NCBI RefSeq assembly: GCF_039545795.1
Contig: NZ_CP154260.1
Coordinates: 2,919,001-2,983,000 of the forward strand
Source of the DNA: Chitinophaga niabensis
Lineage (GTDB): Bacteria > Bacteroidota > Bacteroidia > Chitinophagales > Chitinophagaceae
Length of the DNA: 64,000 nucleotides
Reading direction: 5' to 3'
Position numbers and translations under genes: made by a program
Notes under the pieces: generated by a model
Told to the model about the DNA's origin: nothing
Seen by the model: only the letters and a program-made list of their open reading frames with translations
Database searches by the model: none
Part shown: positions 44,427 to 51,573 of the stretch, piece by piece
Position numbering within the stretch: the stretch's first letter is position 1
Layout: each line of letters opens with the position of its first letter

Positions 44427-45692
44427 ATGAAACACCTCATAAAGCTGCTCCTCACAGGAGCAGCCTTCCTTTCTATTGCCCAAAATTCCCGGGCACAACA
44501 GGAATTCAGTAAAATAGATTCTCTCATTACGCGCCACATGGCGCAACAGCATATTCCCGGTGCTACCGCACTCATTATCCGCAACGGGAAAGTCATTTAT
44601 AAAAATGCATTCGGTTATGCAGATGTGGCTTCAAAAAGAAAGATGCAGACTACAGACATCTTCCGCATCGCCTCCCAGTCCAAAGCTATCACCAGCCTGG
44701 CTGTGATGCAATTATGGGAGGATGGGAAGTTCCTGCTGGATGATGCAGTCAGCCAATACATCCCCGCATTCAAAAACCCGAGCGTACTGGTATCCTTCAA
44801 CCCAAAAGATTCCAGCTACACCAGTAAACCGGCATCCCGGGAGATCACCATCCGGGACCTGTTAAGGCATACTTCCGGTATCGCCTACCCTGCTGTTTTC
44901 AGCGATCCCGTAATGTGGGCGATCTATCAGAAAGCAGGTGTGCCCAGTGGCATTGGCACACACGTTTCCAACCTGAAAGAAAAGATGACCCTCCTGGCCA
45001 GCCTCCCGCTGCAACACAATCCCGGAGAGGCATGGACCTATGGTTTGAATACAGACCTGCTGGGTTATCTCATAGAAATATGGAGCGGCCAGCCACTGGA
45101 TGTATACATGCAGCAACACATCTTTGAACCGCTGGAAATGAAAGACACTTATTTCCATCTCCCGAAAGAAAAGCAAGCCCGTTTAGTGAGCCTGTATGAA
45201 TGGAATAAAGGCAGTCTGGATAAAGTAACACACCCGCTGTATGAAGGCGTAAACCCTTTATTCCCCACTTTACAGGGCAGCTATCTATCCGGTGGTGCAG
45301 GGCTTAGTTCAACCATGGAAGATTATGCACACTTCCTCAGCATGCTGTTAAATAAAGGGGTATATAAAGATAAAAAGATCCTCAGCCGGAAAACAGTAGC
45401 ACTCATGCTTACGAATCAACTCACAGATAAGATGGGCATCTCCCCCAATCCCGCACAGGCGGAAGACTTCCAGTTCAGCCTGGGAGGTTTTGCGGTGGAA
45501 ACAGCTAAAAACGATTACCTCTCTCCATTTAGCATTGGCTCATTTACCTGGGGCGGCGCCTTCAATACACATGCTTGGGTGGACCCACAGGAAAAACTGA
45601 TCGGGCTGCTGTTCACACAGGAGTATTTGTCTCCCTGGTACAGCATCGGAGAGGAATTCAAAGTATTGACCTACCAGGCATTGAAGGATTAA
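44427..45692 (+). CDS. Beta-lactamase-fold serine hydrolase, exported
   Basis: 421-residue protein with a signal peptide (MKHLIKLLLTGAAFLSIAQNSRAQ). It is a class C beta-lactamase/penicillin-binding-type hydrolase: catalytic motif SQSK (S83 to K86), YGLN in the YxN position (about residue 210), and a HTH-like third motif near FNTHAWVDP. These proteins are esterases, D-aminopeptidases or transpeptidase relatives; a true beta-lactamase role is unlikely to be its main activity. It lies 12 bases after the SDR gene. Confidence 0.88.
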   Translation: MKHLIKLLLTGAAFLSIAQNSRAQQEFSKIDSLITRHMAQQHIPGATALIIRNGKVIYKNAFGYADVASKRKMQTTDIFRIASQSKAITSLAVMQLWEDGKFLLDDAVSQYIPAFKNPSVLVSFNPKDSSYTSKPASREITIRDLLRHTSGIAYPAVFSDPVMWAIYQKAGVPSGIGTHVSNLKEKMTLLASLPLQHNPGEAWTYGLNTDLLGYLIEIWSGQPLDVYMQQHIFEPLEMKDTYFHLPKEKQARLVSLYEWNKGSLDKVTHPLYEGVNPLFPTLQGSYLSGGAGLSSTMEDYAHFLSMLLNKGVYKDKKILSRKTVALMLTNQLTDKMGISPNPAQAEDFQFSLGGFAVETAKNDYLSPFSIGSFTWGGAFNTHAWVDPQEKLIGLLFTQEYLSPWYSIGEEFKVLTYQALKD

Positions 45693-45754
45693 ATGGCGGG
45701 AAAGTTTTGATCATAAATTGATAATGCGTACTTTTTTGCAAATTATCAATTCCA

Positions 45755-46417
45755 ATGAAAAGACTCTCAACAATGTTCCTCGTTTGCAGTGCCCTGGCCT
45801 TATTCTCTTTTACTCCGGCCAAAAAGAAAAAAGTGATCTTCTTTGGTGATTCCATTACGCAGGCAGGTGTAGGCCCGGAAGGATATATTACGCAGATGAA
45901 ATCCATGCTTCCTGCAGATGGATATGAACTGATAGGTGCCGGCATCGGCGGCAACAAAGTATATGATCTTTACCTGCGCATGGAAGACGATGTGCTGAAT
46001 AAACAGCCTGACATTGTAGTGATCTATATCGGTGTAAATGATGTATGGCATAAAAGCTCACATGGCACCGGCACTGACCTGGATAAATTTGAAAAGTTCT
46101 ACCGTGCACTGATCAAAAAGATCCAGGCCGGCAATGCGAAAGTAGTATTATGCACACCTGCAGTGATCGGAGAAAAGAAGGATGGAGAAAATGCCCAGGA
46201 TGCAGACTTAAATAAATTCAGCAACGTGATCCGCAAGATCAGCGAGGATACAAAACTACCTTTGTGTGATCTGCGCAAATTGTTTATGGACTACAACCTT
46301 CAGCATAATGCGGAGAACAATGAAAAAGGGATCCTCACTTCGGACCGGGTGCACCTGAACAAAGAGGGAAATGCGCTGGTGGCAAAGAATTTAGCGGATA
46401 TTATTGCTAAGCTTTAA
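45755..46417 (+). CDS. SGNH/GDSL-type hydrolase, exported
   Basis: 220-residue esterase-fold protein with signal MKRLSTMFLVCSALALFSFTPA. The four SGNH blocks are present: IFFGDSITQAG (nucleophile S33), GAGIGGNKV (oxyanion Gly), IYIGVNDVW (Asn) and DRVHLNKEG (catalytic Asp and His). Such enzymes often deacetylate carbohydrates or lipids in Bacteroidota; the substrate is not known. It sits 62 bases after the serine hydrolase and ends with a convergent hairpin. Confidence 0.92.
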   Translation: MKRLSTMFLVCSALALFSFTPAKKKKVIFFGDSITQAGVGPEGYITQMKSMLPADGYELIGAGIGGNKVYDLYLRMEDDVLNKQPDIVVIYIGVNDVWHKSSHGTGTDLDKFEKFYRALIKKIQAGNAKVVLCTPAVIGEKKDGENAQDADLNKFSNVIRKISEDTKLPLCDLRKLFMDYNLQHNAENNEKGILTSDRVHLNKEGNALVAKNLADIIAKL

Positions 46418-46438
46418 GGTATACCCGTAGAAAAACAT

Positions 46439-46478
46439 AGCGGATAACGTTGTGATACAACGTTATCCGCTGACATAT
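46439..46478. terminator. Long hairpin between SGNH and C1 peptidase genes
   Basis: A perfect 15-bp stem (46439-46453 with 46457-46471) with a 3-base loop lies between convergent genes. The minus side continues ATGTTTTTC, so it most likely ends the minus-strand C1 peptidase operon. Confidence 0.7.
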
Positions 46479-46494
46479 ATAGCTGCAGTTAAAG

Positions 46495-47751
46495 CTATTT
46501 GAACGGAACGCCGGTACTGTTACGGTAAATAAGTTCGTATTCTACCGCTTTGGTTCGAGGATTAAGGCCTGCATTGATGATGCCGCGCGCTCTGATACTG
46601 ATAGTTCTACCTCCGTATTCAAATTCAATAAAGTCATCGCCCACTTTTAATTCAACAGTAGAAATAACCACTTTATCAGCAGTATTGGTAAGACGGATTA
46701 TCGCAGTACTATCACTTTCGTTAAGATCTACGCAACCTACCCTTAGATCATTATAACGGCGGTAGTAACCTTTTTTGATCCAATTAATATCTGAAATTTC
46801 ATTTTGCAGGCTTTTTTCACCAGGCACGACTGTGGATATAAACGATCGCACCTGCGCAAAGGTCGCGTTACGTGGTTGCATATATCCAATGTATGCTTCC
46901 TTCACCGCTTGCCGGAATACATCATATGAGATCCAAACGTAACCATCGTTCCCGTGTTCCGTTCCCCAGGAATTCATTACTTTGAATGCATTGATCTCAT
47001 TGTTATACCCAACACAAAGCATGGCATGATAGCAGGACTCCAGCGGGCAATCAGGCGTGAACGTACTCCACACAATTGGCTGCGAAGGGTTGGAGCGGTC
47101 ACCATATGTATTATGTAAAAAGCTGTTATCCAGGTGTACGCCTAAAACCACAACATTGCTGTCTGCAAGATGTTGCCTTATTACATCCGTGTTCACAATA
47201 GTGCCCGGCTCGCTGAATACATCAAATACACGGTTGTGCGCCATAGTACGGTAAGTTTTCGCAACTTGTTGCTGTAGTGGTGTGGGTTTGCGACTGCACC
47301 TGGTACCATCGTATGCAAATTGCGAAATCGGGATAGCGCCGTTTGTTTCAGCAAACGTCATGGCTTCAAATAAAAGCAGGCCGCTTCTGCAGGATGGGTC
47401 TGTATTCATTTGATTATACAAAAATGCAGGGCTAAGGATATTGTTTGTGTTTGCCGTGTTATCCGGCCTGTAAACACTCCATCCCATTTGCCGGGCTTTA
47501 AGGTAACTTGTCATACCATAGGCTACAGACCAACCTACGCAGGAACCTTGAATGGTACCCTGGTTTCCTGGTGGTGGCGTTAATGGCGCAAGGTCTATTT
47601 CCAGCGGCAGCGATTGGGGTGGTACACCAGCCCTGGGCCGCACCTTAGCGACCTTACCGGTTTGATCAGCAGTGGGAATGCGAAGGCCTGTAACCTGGGC
47701 TTCTGCCCCCTGGAGAATTAAAAGGGTAGTAATTATAAGTAATGCTCTCAT
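46495..47751 (-). CDS. C1 (papain-like) cysteine peptidase, exported
   Basis: 418-residue protein with signal MRALLIITTLLILQGAEAQ. The papain-like core has LTPPPGNQGTIQGSCVGWS with the oxyanion Gln and catalytic Cys (about residues 60-78), the catalytic His in SCYHAMLCVGYNN (about 245) and Asn in FKVMNSWGTEHGNDGYVWIS (about 262). The final 120 residues form a separate beta-rich domain. There is no recognisable inhibitory prodomain. It is 24 bases downstream of the next gene in the same operon. Confidence 0.9.
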   Translation of the reverse strand: MRALLIITTLLILQGAEAQVTGLRIPTADQTGKVAKVRPRAGVPPQSLPLEIDLAPLTPPPGNQGTIQGSCVGWSVAYGMTSYLKARQMGWSVYRPDNTANTNNILSPAFLYNQMNTDPSCRSGLLLFEAMTFAETNGAIPISQFAYDGTRCSRKPTPLQQQVAKTYRTMAHNRVFDVFSEPGTIVNTDVIRQHLADSNVVVLGVHLDNSFLHNTYGDRSNPSQPIVWSTFTPDCPLESCYHAMLCVGYNNEINAFKVMNSWGTEHGNDGYVWISYDVFRQAVKEAYIGYMQPRNATFAQVRSFISTVVPGEKSLQNEISDINWIKKGYYRRYNDLRVGCVDLNESDSTAIIRLTNTADKVVISTVELKVGDDFIEFEYGGRTISIRARGIINAGLNPRTKAVEYELIYRNSTGVPFK

Positions 47752-47775
47752 GGAAATTAATTGAAGGTATAAGGG

Positions 47776-49047
47776 TTAATTTTTCTTAGTGAGGTTCAGA
47801 CCGGCAATGGCAATAGTGAGAAAGAAAGTGGGCTTTTCTTTATACACAATCACTTTATCCAGGTTTTCAATTTTGGCAGGGAGTGGATTATCTACAGTGG
47901 CGCCATCTTTCAACCCATCAGCATATTGTGCAAAGCCAAAACCGGCACCAACGCGGATAATATTCTTGTAAGAGAAAAGCGTGGATAAGTAAAAGTTATT
48001 GAATGCATTGTTTGCACTTGTGAAGTTATATCCGGGGCCAAATCCCAGCGACATTTCCCTGGTTTCGCCAAACCGGAATGCATTCACATTTAGCACCACA
48101 CCTGGCATGAAGCGTGTTTTTTTAACTTCACGGCTTCCTACAATATTGTTCTCTATGAAAAACTCTTTTTCCTGTCCGGCAAACAGGAAATTACCCACAG
48201 GTACTATTTCCAATACTGCACGTTCATAATAAGGGATTACGGTAGCCAGCTTTATTTGTTCGGTGCCTGAGTGAAAATCCCTTTTAACTGTGGCATTGGG
48301 ATCAGCTTTGCTGATAACGAGGTAAATTTCACCCTTTTTCTCCGTCACATTAAAATCTGCCGTGATTACTGTTGCCACGGCCTGATCAGTAGCCGACTTT
48401 TTAATATTATTTACATTCTGAACAATACTGGTATTTAATAACAGCAACCCTTTTTTAATGTAGTCATCGATATTCACAATCTGGTTGCAAAGGGTATTCA
48501 GGTTGTCGAGTAACTTAGGGTCATTAAAGTGGTTAGCCGTTGCAGGTAATGCATCTATCTGATCTATTGCTTTGCGTAAACCACCTGTTCTTCTGAACTC
48601 CCTGGCTTCCTTAGGTAATTCAGGATTATCAGAGCCTGCGACATATTTTTTGGCAGTATTTATTTCGTCAAGCAATTTGTTCAATGCATCCTGATAAATT
48701 TTATAAGTGGGCTCAACACCTGGTGCAGCGCCAGCTACCGGAGGAGTAGTGCGTGCTACCAATGCAACGCTGATCTGCACCAGTAAATCGGTAATTTCTT
48801 TTGATTCAGCTTCAATTTCCGATTCCTGGTATTTAAGTTCATACTTGTAGAATATGGGATTCGGATTCAGAATGCGAATACTAACGGCATCTTTCTGTTT
48901 TTTATAAAGACGGTAATTGGTTACTGACTCACCTTTCGAATTGTACACGGTGGTCTCTTTTTTTCGCCCATGATAAACCTGAATGTCTTGTGCATAAATG
49001 GTCTGAGTAAGCATAATGATGCTTAATAGTAATACTGTTTTTCGCAT
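47776..49047 (-). CDS. Hypothetical exported protein, beta-barrel-like C-terminus
   Basis: 423-residue protein with signal MRKTVLLLSIIMLTQTIYAQ. I do not recognise a family. Residues 80-260 are helical, with regular polar spacing (coiled-coil-like, LNTLCNQIVNIDDYIKKGLLLL). The C-terminal 180 residues alternate hydrophobic and polar residues (MSLGFGPGYNFTSANNAFNNFYLSTLFSYKNIIRVGAGFGFAQ), as in small outer-membrane barrels. It is first in the operon with the C1 peptidase, so it may anchor, localise or be processed by that enzyme. Confidence 0.7.
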   Translation of the reverse strand: MRKTVLLLSIIMLTQTIYAQDIQVYHGRKKETTVYNSKGESVTNYRLYKKQKDAVSIRILNPNPIFYKYELKYQESEIEAESKEITDLLVQISVALVARTTPPVAGAAPGVEPTYKIYQDALNKLLDEINTAKKYVAGSDNPELPKEAREFRRTGGLRKAIDQIDALPATANHFNDPKLLDNLNTLCNQIVNIDDYIKKGLLLLNTSIVQNVNNIKKSATDQAVATVITADFNVTEKKGEIYLVISKADPNATVKRDFHSGTEQIKLATVIPYYERAVLEIVPVGNFLFAGQEKEFFIENNIVGSREVKKTRFMPGVVLNVNAFRFGETREMSLGFGPGYNFTSANNAFNNFYLSTLFSYKNIIRVGAGFGFAQYADGLKDGATVDNPLPAKIENLDKVIVYKEKPTFFLTIAIAGLNLTKKN

Positions 49048-49620
49048 GTGTGTAGTTTGGGAATGAATAGATACAGGAAAGGCATTTTAGTAAATTGGAA
49101 TAAGTAATACACGATGGTTGTGTTCTTCCAATTAGGTATAAGGCTAAAATTATAAATGCTGAATAATACGCGGGGCTACACTAAAGTCTTAAGCATTAAT
49201 TGATTATCTTAAGATAAAAATACATTAAATAATCTTACCCGCAAATCCAACATTCGTAGTATGGTTATTTAGAAGCCTTTTAAAATACTCACTACTTTGT
49301 CAAAAAAGGCCTTCATTCGTACCCTGGAGCCGTAAGGCCTCCTGCCAGTTAAAAAGGATATGGCAAAGTCTTTTCCTGTACAGGTTGGGTAACTTTATTC
49401 CCATTACTGGGTTGCCCGGTGTCTGATAAACTGGTAACAGTTGCACTGCGGTAAATGGAACGGAATTTGTACGCCATACAGGGATATTTTTTTTAAGTAT
49501 CATAAACATCCTGGCTGTGATTAACGTTAGGTAAATTAACAGATGTAGCTGTTGCAGGTCTGCAGCAGCGTATTAAAAAGGCCTATATTAAAAGGCCCCT
49601 TATTGTTCACGCTTAATAAA
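49048..49620. other. Long intergenic region without recognised gene
   Basis: About 570 AT-rich bases between divergent genes. A minus-strand open frame at 49300-49509 has no family resemblance and is probably chance. No tRNA, repeat or riboswitch was recognised. Promoters for both flanking genes must lie here, but no clear -7 element was found. Confidence 0.5.
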
Positions 49621-50091
49621 ATGTGCTGCATGTTAGAAATAGGAACCCAAGCTCCTGACTTTTCACTTCATTCCACCCCTGATCAAAAAGTATCTTTACA
49701 GGATTTTAAAGGGAAGAATGTAATACTGGCTTTTTACCCGGCAGACTGGAGCCCTGTTTGCGGCGACCAGATGGCTTTATACAATGAGATGTTATCTATC
49801 TTCAGAAAATACGATGCGCAGATCCTGGGCATTTCTGTGGACAGCGCATGGAGTCATACCGCCTATTCGCAGGACAGGAAATTGCATTTCCCCCTCCTCT
49901 CCGACTTTGAGCCCAAAGGAGCAGTAGCCAAGAAATATGATGTATACGATGCCAAAGAAGGCCAATGTGAAAGAGGTTTATATGTATTGGATGGAGAAGG
50001 GATCGTACGCTGGCATTATCTCTCCCCCATCGGCATCAATCCGGGTGCAGACGGGATCATTGAAGCGCTGGAGACCATCACCCAAAAATAA
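49621..50091 (+). CDS. Peroxiredoxin (AhpC/TSA, AhpE-like)
   Basis: 156-residue thiol peroxidase. The peroxidatic Cys is C47 in FYPADWSPVCGDQ, a variant of the PxxxTxxC motif in which Ser stands for Thr. GIRYVLDGEGIVRW-like C-terminal strands and SDFEPKGAVAKKYDVY are typical of one-Cys or atypical two-Cys AhpE-type enzymes. The ATG at 49621 (MCCMLEIG) or 49630 can be the start; the longer frame to 49552 has no support. It is 5 bases before the DsbA-like gene, so the pair likely forms a thiol-redox operon. Confidence 0.88.
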   Translation: MCCMLEIGTQAPDFSLHSTPDQKVSLQDFKGKNVILAFYPADWSPVCGDQMALYNEMLSIFRKYDAQILGISVDSAWSHTAYSQDRKLHFPLLSDFEPKGAVAKKYDVYDAKEGQCERGLYVLDGEGIVRWHYLSPIGINPGADGIIEALETITQK

Positions 50092-50096
50092 CGATC

Positions 50097-50621
50097 ATGG
50101 CTAAACTTACCCCGCCGGTTAATAAAGAAGATCATGCAGAAGGTGCTGCAGATGCACCTGTTACCCTTGTAGAATACGGTGATTTTCAATGCCCCCATTG
50201 TGGCGCAGCGCATCCTATTTTAAAGCAATTACAACAGATGCATGGCAAAGACCTGCGCCTCATCTTCCGTCATTTCCCTTTATCCAATTCACACCCCATG
50301 GCTATTCCTGCAGCAATAGCAGCAGAAGCCGCGGCAAGGCAGGATAAGTTCTGGGAAATGCATGATATGATCTTTGAACACCAGAATGAGTTAAGCCCTG
50401 AAGCATTTGTAAAGTTTGCCGGTAAGTTAAAGCTGAATATAAAAGCTTTTGAAGCAGACAGTGAAGATGAATCTTTGGCGGAAAAAGTGGATGCTTCTTT
50501 TGAAAGTGGTGTACGCAGTGGCGTGAATGGCACTCCTTCCTTCTTTATCAACGGCAGCAAATATAACGGTGGCTACGATGCCGCTTCCTTATCTGAAGCC
50601 ATTACGGCTGCAGCACAATAG
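50097..50621 (+). CDS. DsbA-family thioredoxin-fold protein
   Basis: 174-residue protein with thioredoxin fold and inserted helices. Active site is C32-P-H-C35 in GDFQCPHCGAAH, the typical DsbA motif, and the cis-Pro loop is VNGTPSFFING (about residues 140-150). No signal peptide is seen, so it works in the cytosol, unlike periplasmic DsbA. It resembles the cytosolic DSBA/FrnE-like group. Immediately downstream of the peroxiredoxin, it may reduce or recycle that enzyme or handle disulfide stress; this is an inference. Confidence 0.88.
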   Translation: MAKLTPPVNKEDHAEGAADAPVTLVEYGDFQCPHCGAAHPILKQLQQMHGKDLRLIFRHFPLSNSHPMAIPAAIAAEAAARQDKFWEMHDMIFEHQNELSPEAFVKFAGKLKLNIKAFEADSEDESLAEKVDASFESGVRSGVNGTPSFFINGSKYNGGYDAASLSEAITAAAQ

Positions 50622-50882
50622 TACGGGAAAAGGTGAGGAATGTGAGCAGATGTAAGCCTATTTTCATCATAAAACATAATAGACTTGTTAAAGTACGGAA
50701 AATTTAAACCCGAGGCTGGTAATTGCCCGGACAGGTAGAATTGTCCGGGCCACTTTGCATTACCATTATTTCATGAGGCAGAGAAACTATAGGATTTCAA
50801 GTGTTGTTGTTGATTGAGTCACATAGATTTGGGATAACACAATATGTCGTTGTAAAGAAAGCTGATAAAAAGTTAACGGGGT

Positions 50883-50898
50883 ATCCCTACTTTGGGGG
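50883..50898 (+). repeat. Copy 1 of a 16-bp motif (ATCCCTACTTTGGGGG)
   Basis: An identical sequence occurs at 51556-51571. Copy 1 lies 5 bases beyond the stop codon of the NarL-type regulator gene (minus strand). Confidence 0.6.
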
Positions 50899-50903
50899 AG
50901 AGC

Positions 50904-51521
50904 TTAGTATTTGCCCCTGATAATGGCATGGCGGCTGTTCACTTCCAGCTTCTGGTAGATGCTTTTGATGTGGGATTTAACCGTCTCAAGAGAAATGCCC
51001 AGGCGGATAGCTACTTCTTTATTGGTCAGTCCTTCTTCAATGGCCTGCACCACCTGAGCTTCCCGGGGAGTGATCTTTAAAGGGATGGTATCCGGGGTTT
51101 TAGGATTGAAATAAGCGACCACTTTACGTGCAATCCCCGGAGACATGGGCGCACCTCCTTCATTCAGGGAAAGCAGGCCTTCTTTTATCTTTAATAAAGG
51201 TGTTTGTTTCAGTAAATAACCGGTAGCACCGGCGCACAGGGCCTGAAAGATCCTGTCCGGATCATCATATACCGTGAGCATCACCACCTGGCATTGCGGG
51301 GAACGTTTCTTTATCTGGCTGATGCCGGCAATACCGGATTCACCGGGCAGGCCAATGTCTGAGAGTACAATATCCAGGCGTACATCATTTTCCCAGGTAT
51401 GCATAAAGGCTTCTACCGTACCGGCGGTAACAACACAGGTAAAGCCGGGTTGATCATTAAAGAATTCAACCAGTGTATTTCTGATCTCCGCATCGTCTTC
51501 TATAATGCCTAAATGTACCAT
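50904..51521 (-). CDS. NarL/LuxR-type response regulator
   Basis: 205-residue two-domain regulator. The receiver domain has the acidic pair EDD (residues 8-10), phosphoacceptor D55 in VLSDIGLPG, the conserved Thr in VVMLTVYDDPD and Lys in YLLKQTP. The C-terminal helix-turn-helix (LKITPREAQVVQAIEEGLTNKEVAIRLGISLETVKSHI) is the LuxR type. The start at 51521 (MVHLGIIEDD) fits the receiver; the frame extension to 51557 would add unlikely residues. It lies 52 bases downstream of its probable kinase. A repeated 16-bp motif flanks the gene on both sides. Confidence 0.93.
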   Translation of the reverse strand: MVHLGIIEDDAEIRNTLVEFFNDQPGFTCVVTAGTVEAFMHTWENDVRLDIVLSDIGLPGESGIAGISQIKKRSPQCQVVMLTVYDDPDRIFQALCAGATGYLLKQTPLLKIKEGLLSLNEGGAPMSPGIARKVVAYFNPKTPDTIPLKITPREAQVVQAIEEGLTNKEVAIRLGISLETVKSHIKSIYQKLEVNSRHAIIRGKY

Positions 51522-51555
51522 GAAACAAAGATGATAATATAAGTGAAACAGCGCC

Positions 51556-51571
51556 ATCCCTACTTTGGGGG
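51556..51571 (+). repeat. Copy 2 of the 16-bp motif (ATCCCTACTTTGGGGG)
   Basis: Identical to 50883-50898. It lies just after the histidine kinase stop codon and about 35 bases before the response regulator ATG, on the same side as copy 1 relative to the upstream gene. Confidence 0.6.
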
Positions 51572-51573
51572 GC

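Noticed and set aside
49300..49509. Minus-strand open frame of 69 codons in the long gap
   Set aside because: No recognisable motif, no promoter or ribosome site, and AT-rich intergenic context; chance ORF is the simplest explanation.
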